Both the position numbers and the translations under genes were made by a program. Positions 1 through 5,450 of a stretch of DNA of 7,006 nt are shown in pieces. Origin of the DNA: an uncultured Caulobacterales bacterium (GTDB lineage Bacteria > Pseudomonadota > Alphaproteobacteria > Caulobacterales > Caulobacteraceae); NCBI GenBank assembly GCA_903903715.1, contig CAIUZX010000103.1, positions 1 through 7,006 on the forward strand. The letters run 5' to 3'. The notes below the pieces were generated by a model. It was not told the DNA's origin and did not search any database. It was given only the letters and a program-made list of their open reading frames with translations. Each line of letters starts with the position of its first letter. The first letter of the stretch is position 1.

Positions 1-879
1 GTTGATGTGCATGGCATCGACGCCCAGGTCGCCGGGGCGCACCCGGCCGACAATGGCGTTGAAGTTGGCCCCGTCGCAGTAGAAGAACGCCCCGGCCGCG
101 TGGGTCAGCCGGGCGATCTCGCGGATGTCCCGCTCGAACAGGCCGCAGGTGTTGGGGTTGGTCACCATGATCGCCGCCACGTGGGGGCCGAGCTTGGCCT
201 CCAGGTCGGCAAGGTCCACCCGCCCGTCGGCGGTCTGGGCGATCTCCTGCACCTTGTAGCCGACAAAGGCCGCGGTCGCCGGGTTGGTGCCATGGGCGGA
301 GGTGGGGACTAGCACGGTCGTGCGGCCTGCATCCCCCTTCGCCCTGTGCGCCGCGCGGATGGCGAGGATGCCGCAAAGCTCCCCATGCGCGCCGGCCTTC
401 GGCGTCATGGCGACGGCGGGAAGACCCGTCAGCGTCTTCAGCCAGCGCGCCAGCTGGTCGATCAGCTCCAGCGCGCCTTGCGCCGTGGAGATCGGCTGCA
501 GCGGGTGCAGATCGATAAAGCCCGGGAGTCTGGCCAGTTTCTCGTTGAGCCTTGGATTGTGCTTCATCGTGCACGAGCCGAGGGGGTAGAGCGCCAGATC
601 AATGGCGTGGTTCATCTGCGACAGGCGCACATAGTGACGAACGGTCTCCGGCTCCGACAGCCCCGGCAGGCCGATGGGGGCGTCGCGCAAAAGGCCCGAC
701 AAGTCATCGGACGGCGCGCCTTCCGGCTCCGGGAGATCCACCCCCGTCCGGTCCCAGCCGTCGAGTTCGAAGATCAACGGCTCGTCCTGCAACAGCCCCT
801 TCGGACCAAATCGCGGCGCGGGCGGCGTGGAGGACGTCTCGTTCGGCCGCGTCGGACGGCCCTGCATGTTCATGCCCAT
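1..879 (-). CDS. gcvPB: Glycine dehydrogenase (decarboxylating) subunit 2, P-protein C-terminal half, partial (3' end beyond window)
   Basis: PLP-dependent subunit of the split (two-chain) P-protein, which decarboxylates glycine and passes the aminomethyl group to lipoyl-GcvH in the cytoplasm. The frame is open from ATG 879-877 to the window edge, giving 293 residues. Family blocks seen: LYPLGSCTMKHNPR (98-110), TPKAGAHGELCG (159-170), PTSAHGTNPATA (192-203) and CDGANFNAIVG (268-278). The window stops right after DAMHIN (288-293). In the family this is followed almost at once by the LHKTF segment that carries the PLP-binding lysine, so that lysine lies just outside. The family is usually around 500 residues, so roughly 40% is missing. 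The start ATG shares one base with the gcvPA stop (TGATG), and GGAG sits 8 nt upstream, so translation is probably coupled. ATG codons at residues 3 and 5 are less likely alternative starts. Confidence 0.97.
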   Translation of the reverse strand, partial: MGMNMQGRPTRPNETSSTPPAPRFGPKGLLQDEPLIFELDGWDRTGVDLPEPEGAPSDDLSGLLRDAPIGLPGLSEPETVRHYVRLSQMNHAIDLALYPLGSCTMKHNPRLNEKLARLPGFIDLHPLQPISTAQGALELIDQLARWLKTLTGLPAVAMTPKAGAHGELCGILAIRAAHRAKGDAGRTTVLVPTSAHGTNPATAAFVGYKVQEIAQTADGRVDLADLEAKLGPHVAAIMVTNPNTCGLFERDIREIARLTHAAGAFFYCDGANFNAIVGRVRPGDLGVDAMHIN

Positions 880-2222
880 CAGGAAAGCTCCGTGGCGAGG
901 GCGCTCGCAAGCGCGGCGATATCGGCGTCGGTGGTCGTCTCGGTCGCAGCCATCAGAATGACGTCGTCAAAGCCCTGATCAGGGGCGAGGCGCGAGACGG
1001 GGACGCCCGCCAGCACGCCCTTGCCCGCCAGGGTCTCCACCAGCGCCGCGGCGTCGCCGGGAACGCGGACGGCCATCTCGTTGAAGACGCGGGGGGTCAG
1101 CACCTCCACGCCCTTAACGCCGGACAGCGCGACCTTCAGCCCCCGCGCCTTCTGGTGGTTGAGGGAGGCCAGCTTGCGCAGGCCCGTCTCGCCCAAGAGG
1201 GTCATGTGGATCGAAAAGGCGAGCGCGCAGAGACCGGAATTGGTGCAGATGTTCGACGTCGCCTTGTCCCGGCGGATGTGCTGCTCCCGCGTCGAGAGGG
1301 TCAGGACGAAGCCGCGGCGCCCCTCGGCGTCCACCGTCTCGCCGCACAGCCGCCCCGGCGCTTGACGCAGGTGCGCCTCGCGGAAGGCGAAGAGGCCGAC
1401 ATAAGGACCGCCGAAGTTCAGGCCGTTGCCAATGGACTGGCCCTCGGCGGCGACGATGTCCGCCCCCATCTCTCCGGGGGACTTGATCAGGCCCCATGAG
1501 ACGGCCTCGGTCGTCACCACCACCATCAGCGCGCCAGCTTCACGGGCCGCCTTGCCGATGGCCGTGACGTCCGTGACCGCGCCAAAGAGGTTGGGGGTCT
1601 GCACAACGACGCAGGCCGTGGAGGCGTCGACGGCGCCGATCACGCCCGCCTCCCCGTCGACGGCGAGCGGCATGGCCACCACCTCAAGACCGGCAGCTTC
1701 CGCCATGGTCCGGATCGTCGCGGCATAATGGGGATGCAGGCCGGGCGACAGCACGGCCTTGCTGCGGCGGGTGACGCGGGAGGCCATCATCACCGCCTCC
1801 GCCGTCGCGGTCGAGCCGTCGTACATGGAGGCGTTGGCGATCTCCATCCCCGTCAACCGCGCGACCTGGGTCTGGAACTCGTACAAGACCTGCAGACCGC
1901 CCTGGGCGATCTCCGGCTGATAGGGGGTGTAGGCGGTCAGGTACTCAGATCGCTGGATCAGGTGATCCACCGTCGCTGGAACGTGGTGGCGATAGGCGCC
2001 TGCGCCGCAGAAGAATGGCCCCTCCCCCGCCGCACGGTTGCGCGAGGCGAGCTTTGACAGAGCCCGCTCCACCTCCAGCTCGCCCTGCGCATAGGGCAGG
2101 TCCACCGGACGGGTAAGGCGCGCCTCGACCGGCACATCGACGAACAGGTCATCGATGGAGCCTGCGCCTATGACGGACAGCATGCGCGCCCGGTCGGGCG
2201 GCGAGAGGGGGAGATAGCGCAT
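879..2222 (-). CDS. gcvPA: Glycine dehydrogenase (decarboxylating) subunit 1, P-protein N-terminal half
   Basis: First subunit of the heterodimeric P-protein (aminomethyl-transferring glycine dehydrogenase), partner of the gcvPB product in the cytosolic glycine cleavage complex. At 447 residues it matches the usual size of the family. Typical blocks: an N-terminal stretch with YLPLSPPDRARML (3-15), FCGAGAYRHHVP (71-82), YTPYQPEIAQGG (98-109), ANASMYDGSTATAEA (129-143), NFGGPYVGLFAFRE (269-282), and the very conserved TREQHIRRDKATSNICTN (311-328). It lacks the PLP lysine region, as expected for subunit 1. The ATG at 2222-2220 lies 6 nt after the gcvH stop; an AAGGGA sits about 12 nt upstream, a rather distant ribosome binding site, so coupling to gcvH is likely. 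The TGA stop overlaps the gcvPB ATG by one base. No frameshift or missing block seen. Confidence 0.97.
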   Translation of the reverse strand: MRYLPLSPPDRARMLSVIGAGSIDDLFVDVPVEARLTRPVDLPYAQGELEVERALSKLASRNRAAGEGPFFCGAGAYRHHVPATVDHLIQRSEYLTAYTPYQPEIAQGGLQVLYEFQTQVARLTGMEIANASMYDGSTATAEAVMMASRVTRRSKAVLSPGLHPHYAATIRTMAEAAGLEVVAMPLAVDGEAGVIGAVDASTACVVVQTPNLFGAVTDVTAIGKAAREAGALMVVVTTEAVSWGLIKSPGEMGADIVAAEGQSIGNGLNFGGPYVGLFAFREAHLRQAPGRLCGETVDAEGRRGFVLTLSTREQHIRRDKATSNICTNSGLCALAFSIHMTLLGETGLRKLASLNHQKARGLKVALSGVKGVEVLTPRVFNEMAVRVPGDAAALVETLAGKGVLAGVPVSRLAPDQGFDDVILMAATETTTDADIAALASALATELS

Positions 2223-2228
2223 GAGCGA

Positions 2229-2594
2229 TTACAGTCCCTTGAGGTAGGCGTCGTAGGCGGCGCGGTCCATCAGGCCGTCGAGTTCGGCCGGGTTGGTCAG
2301 GCGGACCTTGGCGAACCAGGCGGCGCGTTCCGGCGACTGGTTGACCTGCTCCGGCGCGCCCGTGATCGCCTCATTGACCTCTGTCACCTCCCCCGAGATC
2401 GGGGCGAAGACGTCCGAAGCCGCCTTGACGCTCTCCACGACAGCCAGGCTGTCGCCCAGCTTGAGGCTCTTGCCGGTTTCCGGCAGCTCGACGAACACGA
2501 CGTCGCCGAGCTGCTCCGCCGCATAGGTGGTGATGCCGATGGTCGCGACGTCGCCGTCGACGGCGATCCACTCGTGATCCTTGGTGAAGCGCAT
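2229..2594 (-). CDS. gcvH: Glycine cleavage system H protein (lipoyl carrier)
   Basis: Small mobile carrier of the glycine cleavage system. Its lipoyl-lysine arm takes the aminomethyl group from P-protein, presents it to T-protein and is reoxidised by L-protein. The 121 residues match the family length. The N-terminus FTKDHEWIAV (3-12) and ITTYAAEQLGDVVFVELPE (21-39) are classic. The lipoylation site is the lysine at residue 57 in AVVESVKAASD (51-61), followed by PISGEV (65-70). The C-terminus has WFAKVRLTNPAELDGLM (92-108), typical of the family. The start is fixed by AGGAGAG in the 12-nt gap after gcvT, 5 nt before ATG. The stop is TAA at 2231-2229. Activity needs lipoylation by LipB/LipA or LplA, which are not in this window. 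Confidence 0.98.
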   Translation of the reverse strand: MRFTKDHEWIAVDGDVATIGITTYAAEQLGDVVFVELPETGKSLKLGDSLAVVESVKAASDVFAPISGEVTEVNEAITGAPEQVNQSPERAAWFAKVRLTNPAELDGLMDRAAYDAYLKGL

Positions 2595-2596
2595 GG

Positions 2597-2607
2597 GGTC
2601 TCTCCTT
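2597..2607 (-). promoter_or_regulatory. Strong ribosome binding site of gcvH
   Basis: On the minus strand the 12 bases between the gcvT stop (TGA, 2609-2607) and the gcvH ATG read AGGAGAG followed by five bases. This is the best Shine-Dalgarno match of the operon and overlaps the end of gcvT. It decides the gcvH start and suggests that the H protein, the stoichiometric carrier, is translated efficiently. Confidence 0.8.
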
Positions 2608-3779
2608 CAGGCCTTGCGGACGTATGTGTGGGGAACGAACGGGAGGCGGGCGACGCGGGCGGCCTGCGCCTTGCCCCGGACAATGACGCGCAGGGTCTGG
2701 CCGGGTGTCGCAAAGGCGGGGGGGGCGTAGCCCATGGCGATGGAGCGACCGAGGCTGGGGGACGGCCCGCCAGAGGTGACGACGCCGATCTCCGCCCCCG
2801 TCTCGTCGGCGATCAAAGCCCCTTCCCGCGCCGGGGCGCCTTCGAGCACCTCCAGACCGATGCGGACGCGGGTCGGTCCCTCGGCCAGCGCCTTCAGGAT
2901 CCGCGCTGCGCCCGGAAAGTCCGCGGCGGCGCGGCGGCGCTTGGAGAGGGCGAAGGTCAGCGCCGCCTCCACCGGCGAGGTGGTGTCATCAAGGTCGTGT
3001 CCGTAGAGGGGCAGGCCCGCCTCTAATCTAAGCGAGTCCCGCGCGCCCAGGCCGATGGGCTTGACCCGCTCATCGGCGATGAGGGCGGACCACAAGGCGT
3101 CCGCGTCGGCGGCATGGATCAGGATCTCGAAGCCGTCCTCGCCGGTATAGCCCGACCGGCTGACCACCACGCCTTCCCCGTGATCAAAGCGGCGGAACTG
3201 CATGAAGCTCAAGGCCGCGACGCCGGGGATCAGCGGCTCCAGCACCTGCGCGGCCTTAGGTCCCTGCAGCGCCAAAAGCGCGCGATCGTCGGCGCGGGAA
3301 AGGGTGGCGACGCCCCTGGCGGCTTTAGAAATCGCAAGGAAGTCCGCGTCCTTCGTCCCGGCGTTGACGACGATGTACAGCATCCCCTGCCGGTCCGGCG
3401 CCAACGGGCGGCCGACCATCAGGTCGTCGAGAATGCCGCCGGTCTCGTTCAGAAGAAGGGTGTAGCGAAGCTGGCCGGGTTTCAGCCCCGCAATGTCGCC
3501 GCAGATCAGCGGCTCGATCACGGCGGAGATCGCCGCGTGGTCTGCCTCAGCGTCGCCGGACTTTGCGTTCAGGGTCAGGAAGGCTGGGCCCATGTGGCTG
3601 ACGTCGAACAGGCCGGCCTTCTCGCGGGTCCAGCGGTGCTCGGCCAGCACGCCGTCCGGGTACTGCACGGGCATGTCATAGCCCGCAAACGGCGTCATCC
3701 TCGCCTTCAGCGCCAGATGGCGGGCGTGTAGCACGGTCTGTGACAGAGTTTCTGCGATGGACATAGGGGCCCCGGACAT
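2607..3779 (-). CDS. gcvT: Glycine cleavage system aminomethyltransferase, T protein
   Basis: Tetrahydrofolate-dependent enzyme that releases ammonia from aminomethyl-lipoyl-GcvH and makes 5,10-methylene-tetrahydrofolate. The 390 residues are slightly more than the usual 360-375. The N-terminal folate-binding domain shows MTPFAGYDMPVQY (28-40), EKAGLFDVSHMG (53-64) and GGILDDLMV (114-122), whose Asp pair at 118-119 contains the catalytic aspartate. It continues with SRSGYTGEDGFEI (207-219) and LGARDSLRLEAGLPLYGHDL (244-263). The C-terminal barrel has TSGGPSPSLGRSIAMGY (335-351). An in-frame TAG 6 nt upstream makes ATG 3779 the most upstream ATG possible; the ATG at residue 6 (3764) is an alternative. 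Neither has a good Shine-Dalgarno sequence, which fits control in the leader. First gene of the operon, about 60 nt after the riboswitch. Confidence 0.97.
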   Translation of the reverse strand: MSGAPMSIAETLSQTVLHARHLALKARMTPFAGYDMPVQYPDGVLAEHRWTREKAGLFDVSHMGPAFLTLNAKSGDAEADHAAISAVIEPLICGDIAGLKPGQLRYTLLLNETGGILDDLMVGRPLAPDRQGMLYIVVNAGTKDADFLAISKAARGVATLSRADDRALLALQGPKAAQVLEPLIPGVAALSFMQFRRFDHGEGVVVSRSGYTGEDGFEILIHAADADALWSALIADERVKPIGLGARDSLRLEAGLPLYGHDLDDTTSPVEAALTFALSKRRRAAADFPGAARILKALAEGPTRVRIGLEVLEGAPAREGALIADETGAEIGVVTSGGPSPSLGRSIAMGYAPPAFATPGQTLRVIVRGKAQAARVARLPFVPHTYVRKA

Positions 3780-3840
3780 GAGCTAGCGCGAAGAGGCTTC
3801 CCGCGGCGATGATCCGCCGCAAAAAGTCTCACATCGCCCC
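3780..3840 (-). promoter_or_regulatory. Candidate riboswitch expression platform between aptamer 2 and gcvT
   Basis: On the minus strand the 61-nt leader between the aptamer and gcvT can form mutually exclusive pairings. Hairpin A pairs GCGGCG with CGCCGC (plus positions 3815-3820 and 3803-3808; 6 bp, 6-nt loop). Hairpin B pairs GGCGATG (3832-3838), directly after aptamer 2, with CATCGCC (3805-3811), using most of the same 3' strand. A further 4-bp GAAG/CTTC hairpin lies close to the ATG. A run of five U (3821-3825) follows a GAGAC that could pair weakly with the CUCUC of aptamer 2, a possible but poor terminator. Pairings are read from the sequence; the switching role is inference. Confidence 0.45.
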
Positions 3841-4036
3841 CGCTGTCCTTGGACCTGAGAGATTCCGCCCCTTTGACAAAGGGCTTGCTCCTTCGGCGAG
3901 GACGACCGTTCAGGATCGCCCTACTTTCCAGCGTGTCAGTCTCGTCGCGGTCCGTTTGCCTGAGCGTTTCCGGGGCGGTTGCGCCTTCGGCGCTGACGTC
4001 GTCCGCTTGAACGGACCCGTCAGACTCTCCCGCGAC
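3841..4036 (-). ncRNA. Tandem glycine riboswitch (two aptamers) upstream of the gcv operon
   Basis: Minus-strand leader of gcvT with both halves of a classic tandem glycine riboswitch. Aptamer 1 (4036-3944) is closed by a perfect 7-bp P1, GTCGCGG (4036-4030) with CCGCGAC (3950-3944). It contains GGGAGAG, the hallmark GCGCCGAAGGCGCAA, then CGCTCAGGCAAACGGAC. After a short linker, aptamer 2 (3933-3841) is closed by CGCTG with CAGCG. It contains GCTGGAAAG, CGCCGAAGGAGCAAGC, and ATCTCTCAGGTCCAAGGAC. These match the family consensus (CCGAAGG, CUCAGG..A..GGAC). The two aptamers bind glycine and usually raise expression of glycine-degrading genes, which fits the gcvT-H-PA-PB operon directly downstream. 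Aptamer 2 has GGAAAG where GGAGAG is usual, so its P2 may be slightly weaker. Boundaries are my reading of the P1 stems. Confidence 0.95.
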
Positions 4037-4043
4037 ATGCGAC

Positions 4044-4062
4044 GTTACCTGAGGGAGGTCAC
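4044..4062. promoter_or_regulatory. Inverted repeat over the gcv promoter, possible operator
   Basis: Plus strand GTTACCT, 5-nt spacer, AGGTCAC: 7-nt arms with one mismatch, 19 bp in all. It covers the proposed -10 region and spacer of the gcv promoter, where a dimeric repressor could bind. No regulator is identified; GcvA-type LysR sites or a chance palindrome are other options. Confidence 0.3.
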
Positions 4063-4074
4063 CGCCCGAGTCAA
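4044..4074 (-). promoter_or_regulatory. Candidate promoter of the gcv operon
   Basis: On the minus strand TTGACT (4074-4069) is a good -35 hexamer, followed after 19 nt by GGTAAC (4049-4044), which resembles the -10 part of the alphaproteobacterial housekeeping promoter only partly. The start site it predicts, around 4037-4038, falls right at the P1 stem of riboswitch aptamer 1, which supports it. Spacing is longer than ideal. The -35 contains a GANTC site. Confidence 0.4.
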
Positions 4075-4106
4075 CCATCCTTTTTGTCGTCAGTTTGAGT
4101 GAAGCC

Positions 4107-4131
4107 TTGACGAGACGCATTGCGCCTGACA
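4107..4131 (+). promoter_or_regulatory. Weak candidate promoter for the exported-protein gene
   Basis: TTGACG at 4107-4112 matches the -35 element seen in Caulobacter-type promoters. The downstream region around 4122-4131 (GCCTGACACC) only loosely resembles a -10. It lies about 55 nt upstream of the ATG at 4166 and is divergent from the gcv promoter. Offered only as the best match in this gap. Confidence 0.22.
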
Positions 4132-4165
4132 CCTCGGAGCAGCGCGTGATCTTGGGAACCTATTG

Positions 4166-4540
4166 ATGCGAAACGCAATCCTCATCGGCGCCGCCCTGTT
4201 GACGCTGTGGACCTCCGGCGCCGCCTTCGCCGCCGAAAGCGCCTGCACGCCCACCGATCAGGCCGCCGCGCAACTGAAGACGCCGCTGATCAAGTCCAAC
4301 GACGACGCCATCCAGCTCACCAAGCAGTATTTCCGCCTCGCCACCGAACAGCCGGACATGTTCGACAAGCGGAAATACGCGATAGACGTGACGAAAGCGG
4401 GCGAGGTGTGGACCGCCACCATCGTCTTCATGCGCCGCCCCCGCCTGCCCTGGGACGACTGGAAGCGCCGCGGCCGCGTCGGCCGCGTCACCCTTTGCGG
4501 CTATGACGGCCACCTGATGAGCTGGGACGCGAGCTACTAG
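4166..4540 (+). CDS. Small exported protein of unknown function
   Basis: A 124-residue protein I do not recognise. The N-terminus is a clear Sec signal peptide: MRN, a hydrophobic core (4-16), and a likely AFA cleavage site after residue 22, so the mature protein of about 100 residues should be periplasmic or secreted. It has two cysteines (C27 and C111) that could form a disulfide. The mature part runs from a helical stretch with DDAIQLTKQYFRLA (46-59) to a strand-like part with VWTATIVFMRRPRLPWDDW (81-99) and VTLCGYDGHLMSWD (108-121). This order of helix then GEVW and DG turns resembles small NTF2-like or PepSY-like folds, but that is only an impression. ATG 4166 is preferred over the adjacent TTG at 4163: GGGA lies 8 nt before the ATG. 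Codon use is C/G-rich at third positions, like its neighbours. The TAG stop lies inside the left arm of a palindromic repeat. Confidence 0.8.
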   Translation: MRNAILIGAALLTLWTSGAAFAAESACTPTDQAAAQLKTPLIKSNDDAIQLTKQYFRLATEQPDMFDKRKYAIDVTKAGEVWTATIVFMRRPRLPWDDWKRRGRVGRVTLCGYDGHLMSWDASY

Positions 4541-4615
4541 TGGATTGAATTTGACATTCGAGTTCCAGATGACACTTGGCGGCGTTTCGAATGTCAAACT
4601 CGAAAAATCCACGAG
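4537..4615. repeat. 79-bp imperfect inverted repeat (palindromic module 1)
   Basis: The left arm (4537-4561) and right arm (4587-4615) pair as follows. There are 12 perfect bases, TTTGACATTCGA (4550-4561) with TCGAATGTCAAA (4587-4598), then a mismatch and 2 bp. After a bulge come TGGATT (4541-4546) with AATCCA (4606-4611) and a few more pairs out to CTAG/CGAG. The spacer is 25 nt (4562-4586). The arms are clearly richer in A/T than the genes on both sides. The left end includes the TAG stop of the upstream gene. No T-run follows either arm, so it is not a standard intrinsic terminator. It may be a mobile palindromic element or a structured 3' end. Confidence 0.75.
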
Positions 4616-4629
4616 AATCAATAGGTTGT

Positions 4630-4706
4630 CCAGTGGTCCTTAGGCTTCCGACATATGCTCGGCGGCAGGTGCATCAGGGATGCAAATGTCGAAATCGGAC
4701 CACCAG
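4630..4706. repeat. Nested long hairpin (palindromic module 2)
   Basis: The outer arms GTGGTCC (4633-4639) and GGACCAC (4697-4703) pair perfectly and extend to 4630 and 4706 with two wobble pairs when read on the minus strand. Inside, CGACAT (4649-4654) pairs with ATGTCG (4686-4691), and at the tip TGCATC-AGG-GATGCA (4670-4684) forms a perfect 6-bp stem. It begins about 10 nt after the lipoprotein stop codon on the minus strand, so it may act as a 3' stabiliser or part of a terminator. No U-run follows the stem. Confidence 0.55.
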
Positions 4707-4715
4707 GGGCCGGCG

Positions 4716-5240
4716 TCAGCTTCTTGAAAGCAGTACGGCCGCGATCTTCTTGACAGCGTCCAGATGCCCGCCCTTGGCGTCCAGGACCTGGACGTAGACC
4801 GCCTTGTCGCCCTTGCGGACAAACATCGCGCCGCCGGCGGCGTTGTAGCGCGCGACATCACCCACGCCATCGACCGCGTCCGACTTCATGAACTTCGTCC
4901 AGACCAGTTCCTGACCCGGGATCTTGGCCGGTCGAAACACCGCGACGGCGGCGACGATCGAGGTTCCGAAACTCTGGGTGTCCGCATGCTGGTATTCGCA
5001 GGCGCCGCTCTGGGCGTCGGTCGGCGTGGTCGACTTGACGAGCCCTACCTTGACCCCTGTCGCCGCCTCGATCTCTGCCGCCGTGACAAGCTCACACGCC
5101 GAGGCTGCGGCGGCGACCGGATGTGCGTCTTCCGCAGGCTTCGAAAGAGACGCTGATGCTGCACCTGACGCCGCCGGCTTGCCGCAGGCGGAAAGGCCGG
5201 CGGCCGTGACGAAGAGAAGACTGAGCAGGACGTTGCGCAT
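4716..5240 (-). CDS. Predicted periplasmic lipoprotein of unknown function (DUF3558-like pattern)
   Basis: A 174-residue lipoprotein. The N-terminus MRNVLLSLLFVTAAG is a signal sequence ending in the lipobox LSAC, with the acylated cysteine at residue 19; the next residue is Gly, so outer-membrane sorting is likely. An Ala/Ser-rich linker (20-47) leads to a globular domain that starts CELVTAAEIEAATG (49-62), has a second cysteine in GACEY (79-83), then DAVDGVGDVARY (121-132) and FVRKGDKAVYVQV (140-152). A Cys followed by L-T-x-x-E near the start, a second Cys, GVGD, and a closing strand-rich part are the pattern of DUF3558-type lipoproteins. I cannot confirm membership. The ATG at 5240 is chosen because the lipobox fits it and AAGG lies 9 nt upstream; a longer reading from 5429 would bury the signal peptide. 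It is divergent from the LuxR-type gene. Substrate and role are unknown. Confidence 0.85.
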   Translation of the reverse strand: MRNVLLSLLFVTAAGLSACGKPAASGAASASLSKPAEDAHPVAAAASACELVTAAEIEAATGVKVGLVKSTTPTDAQSGACEYQHADTQSFGTSIVAAVAVFRPAKIPGQELVWTKFMKSDAVDGVGDVARYNAAGGAMFVRKGDKAVYVQVLDAKGGHLDAVKKIAAVLLSRS

Positions 5241-5450
5241 GATCGTTCGCCTTATAACTGCGGGCGCGTGTGACGCCGTTGGAGACAAAAGCGTTGCGCC
5301 TGGCCCGGGCTGCAAGCCCACTGATCCGGCGTCCCGCTCACGGATCCGATCATCGGCGAGACGCACGCTCACCGCGCTCCCCATTCGAGGAGGGCTTGAT
5401 GGCGTTGAGGGGATGCCGCTACCAATCAAGGATCGGACCGGAGGCGGCTT
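5241..5450. other. Intergenic region between divergent lipoprotein and regulator genes
   Basis: About 210 nt shared by two divergent genes, so both promoters should be here, but I find no convincing -35/-10 pair. It contains TTATAA at 5253-5258 close to the lipoprotein start, a small hairpin GGGCT-GCA-AGCCC near 5308-5320, and CGGATCCG near 5340-5347. A strong GAGGAGGG lies at 5387-5394, followed after 4 nt by ATG 5399. That ATG opens a 47-codon frame ending at 5542, which overlaps the regulator start in another frame. Confidence 0.5.
5440..5444 (+). promoter_or_regulatory. Ribosome binding site that sets the GTG start of the LuxR-type gene
   Basis: GGAGG followed by a 6-nt spacer and GTG at 5451. 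No in-frame ATG lies close by in a better context, so this site decides the start of the regulator. Confidence 0.75.

Noticed and set aside
346..1499. Long plus-strand frames opposite gcvPB and gcvPA (210 and 315 codons)
   Set aside because: They are antisense to two unmistakable conserved genes; Arg/Gly/Ala-rich translations are typical shadows of GC-rich DNA.
3707..4132. A 141-codon minus-strand frame running from 4132 across the leader into gcvT
   Set aside because: It covers the glycine riboswitch, whose conserved RNA motifs explain the sequence, and overlaps gcvT in another frame; the translation has no recognisable content.
4166..4540. The exported protein as an NTF2-fold immunity protein
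   Set aside because: Only a loose resemblance in the order of elements; no toxin gene beside it and no diagnostic motif, so the name would be a guess.
4537..4615. Module 1 as a rho-independent terminator for the convergent genes
   Set aside because: There is a strong stem but no T-run after it on either strand, a 25-nt loop and a large bulge; not a standard terminator.
4160..4621. A 153-codon minus-strand frame opposite the exported-protein gene
   Set aside because: It is antisense to a gene with a clear signal peptide and starts inside the palindromic repeat; long antisense frames are expected in GC-rich coding DNA.
5241..5429. N-terminal extension of the lipoprotein up to 5429
   Set aside because: It would place the signal sequence and lipobox in the middle of the protein; the ATG at 5240 with AAGG upstream is a far better start.
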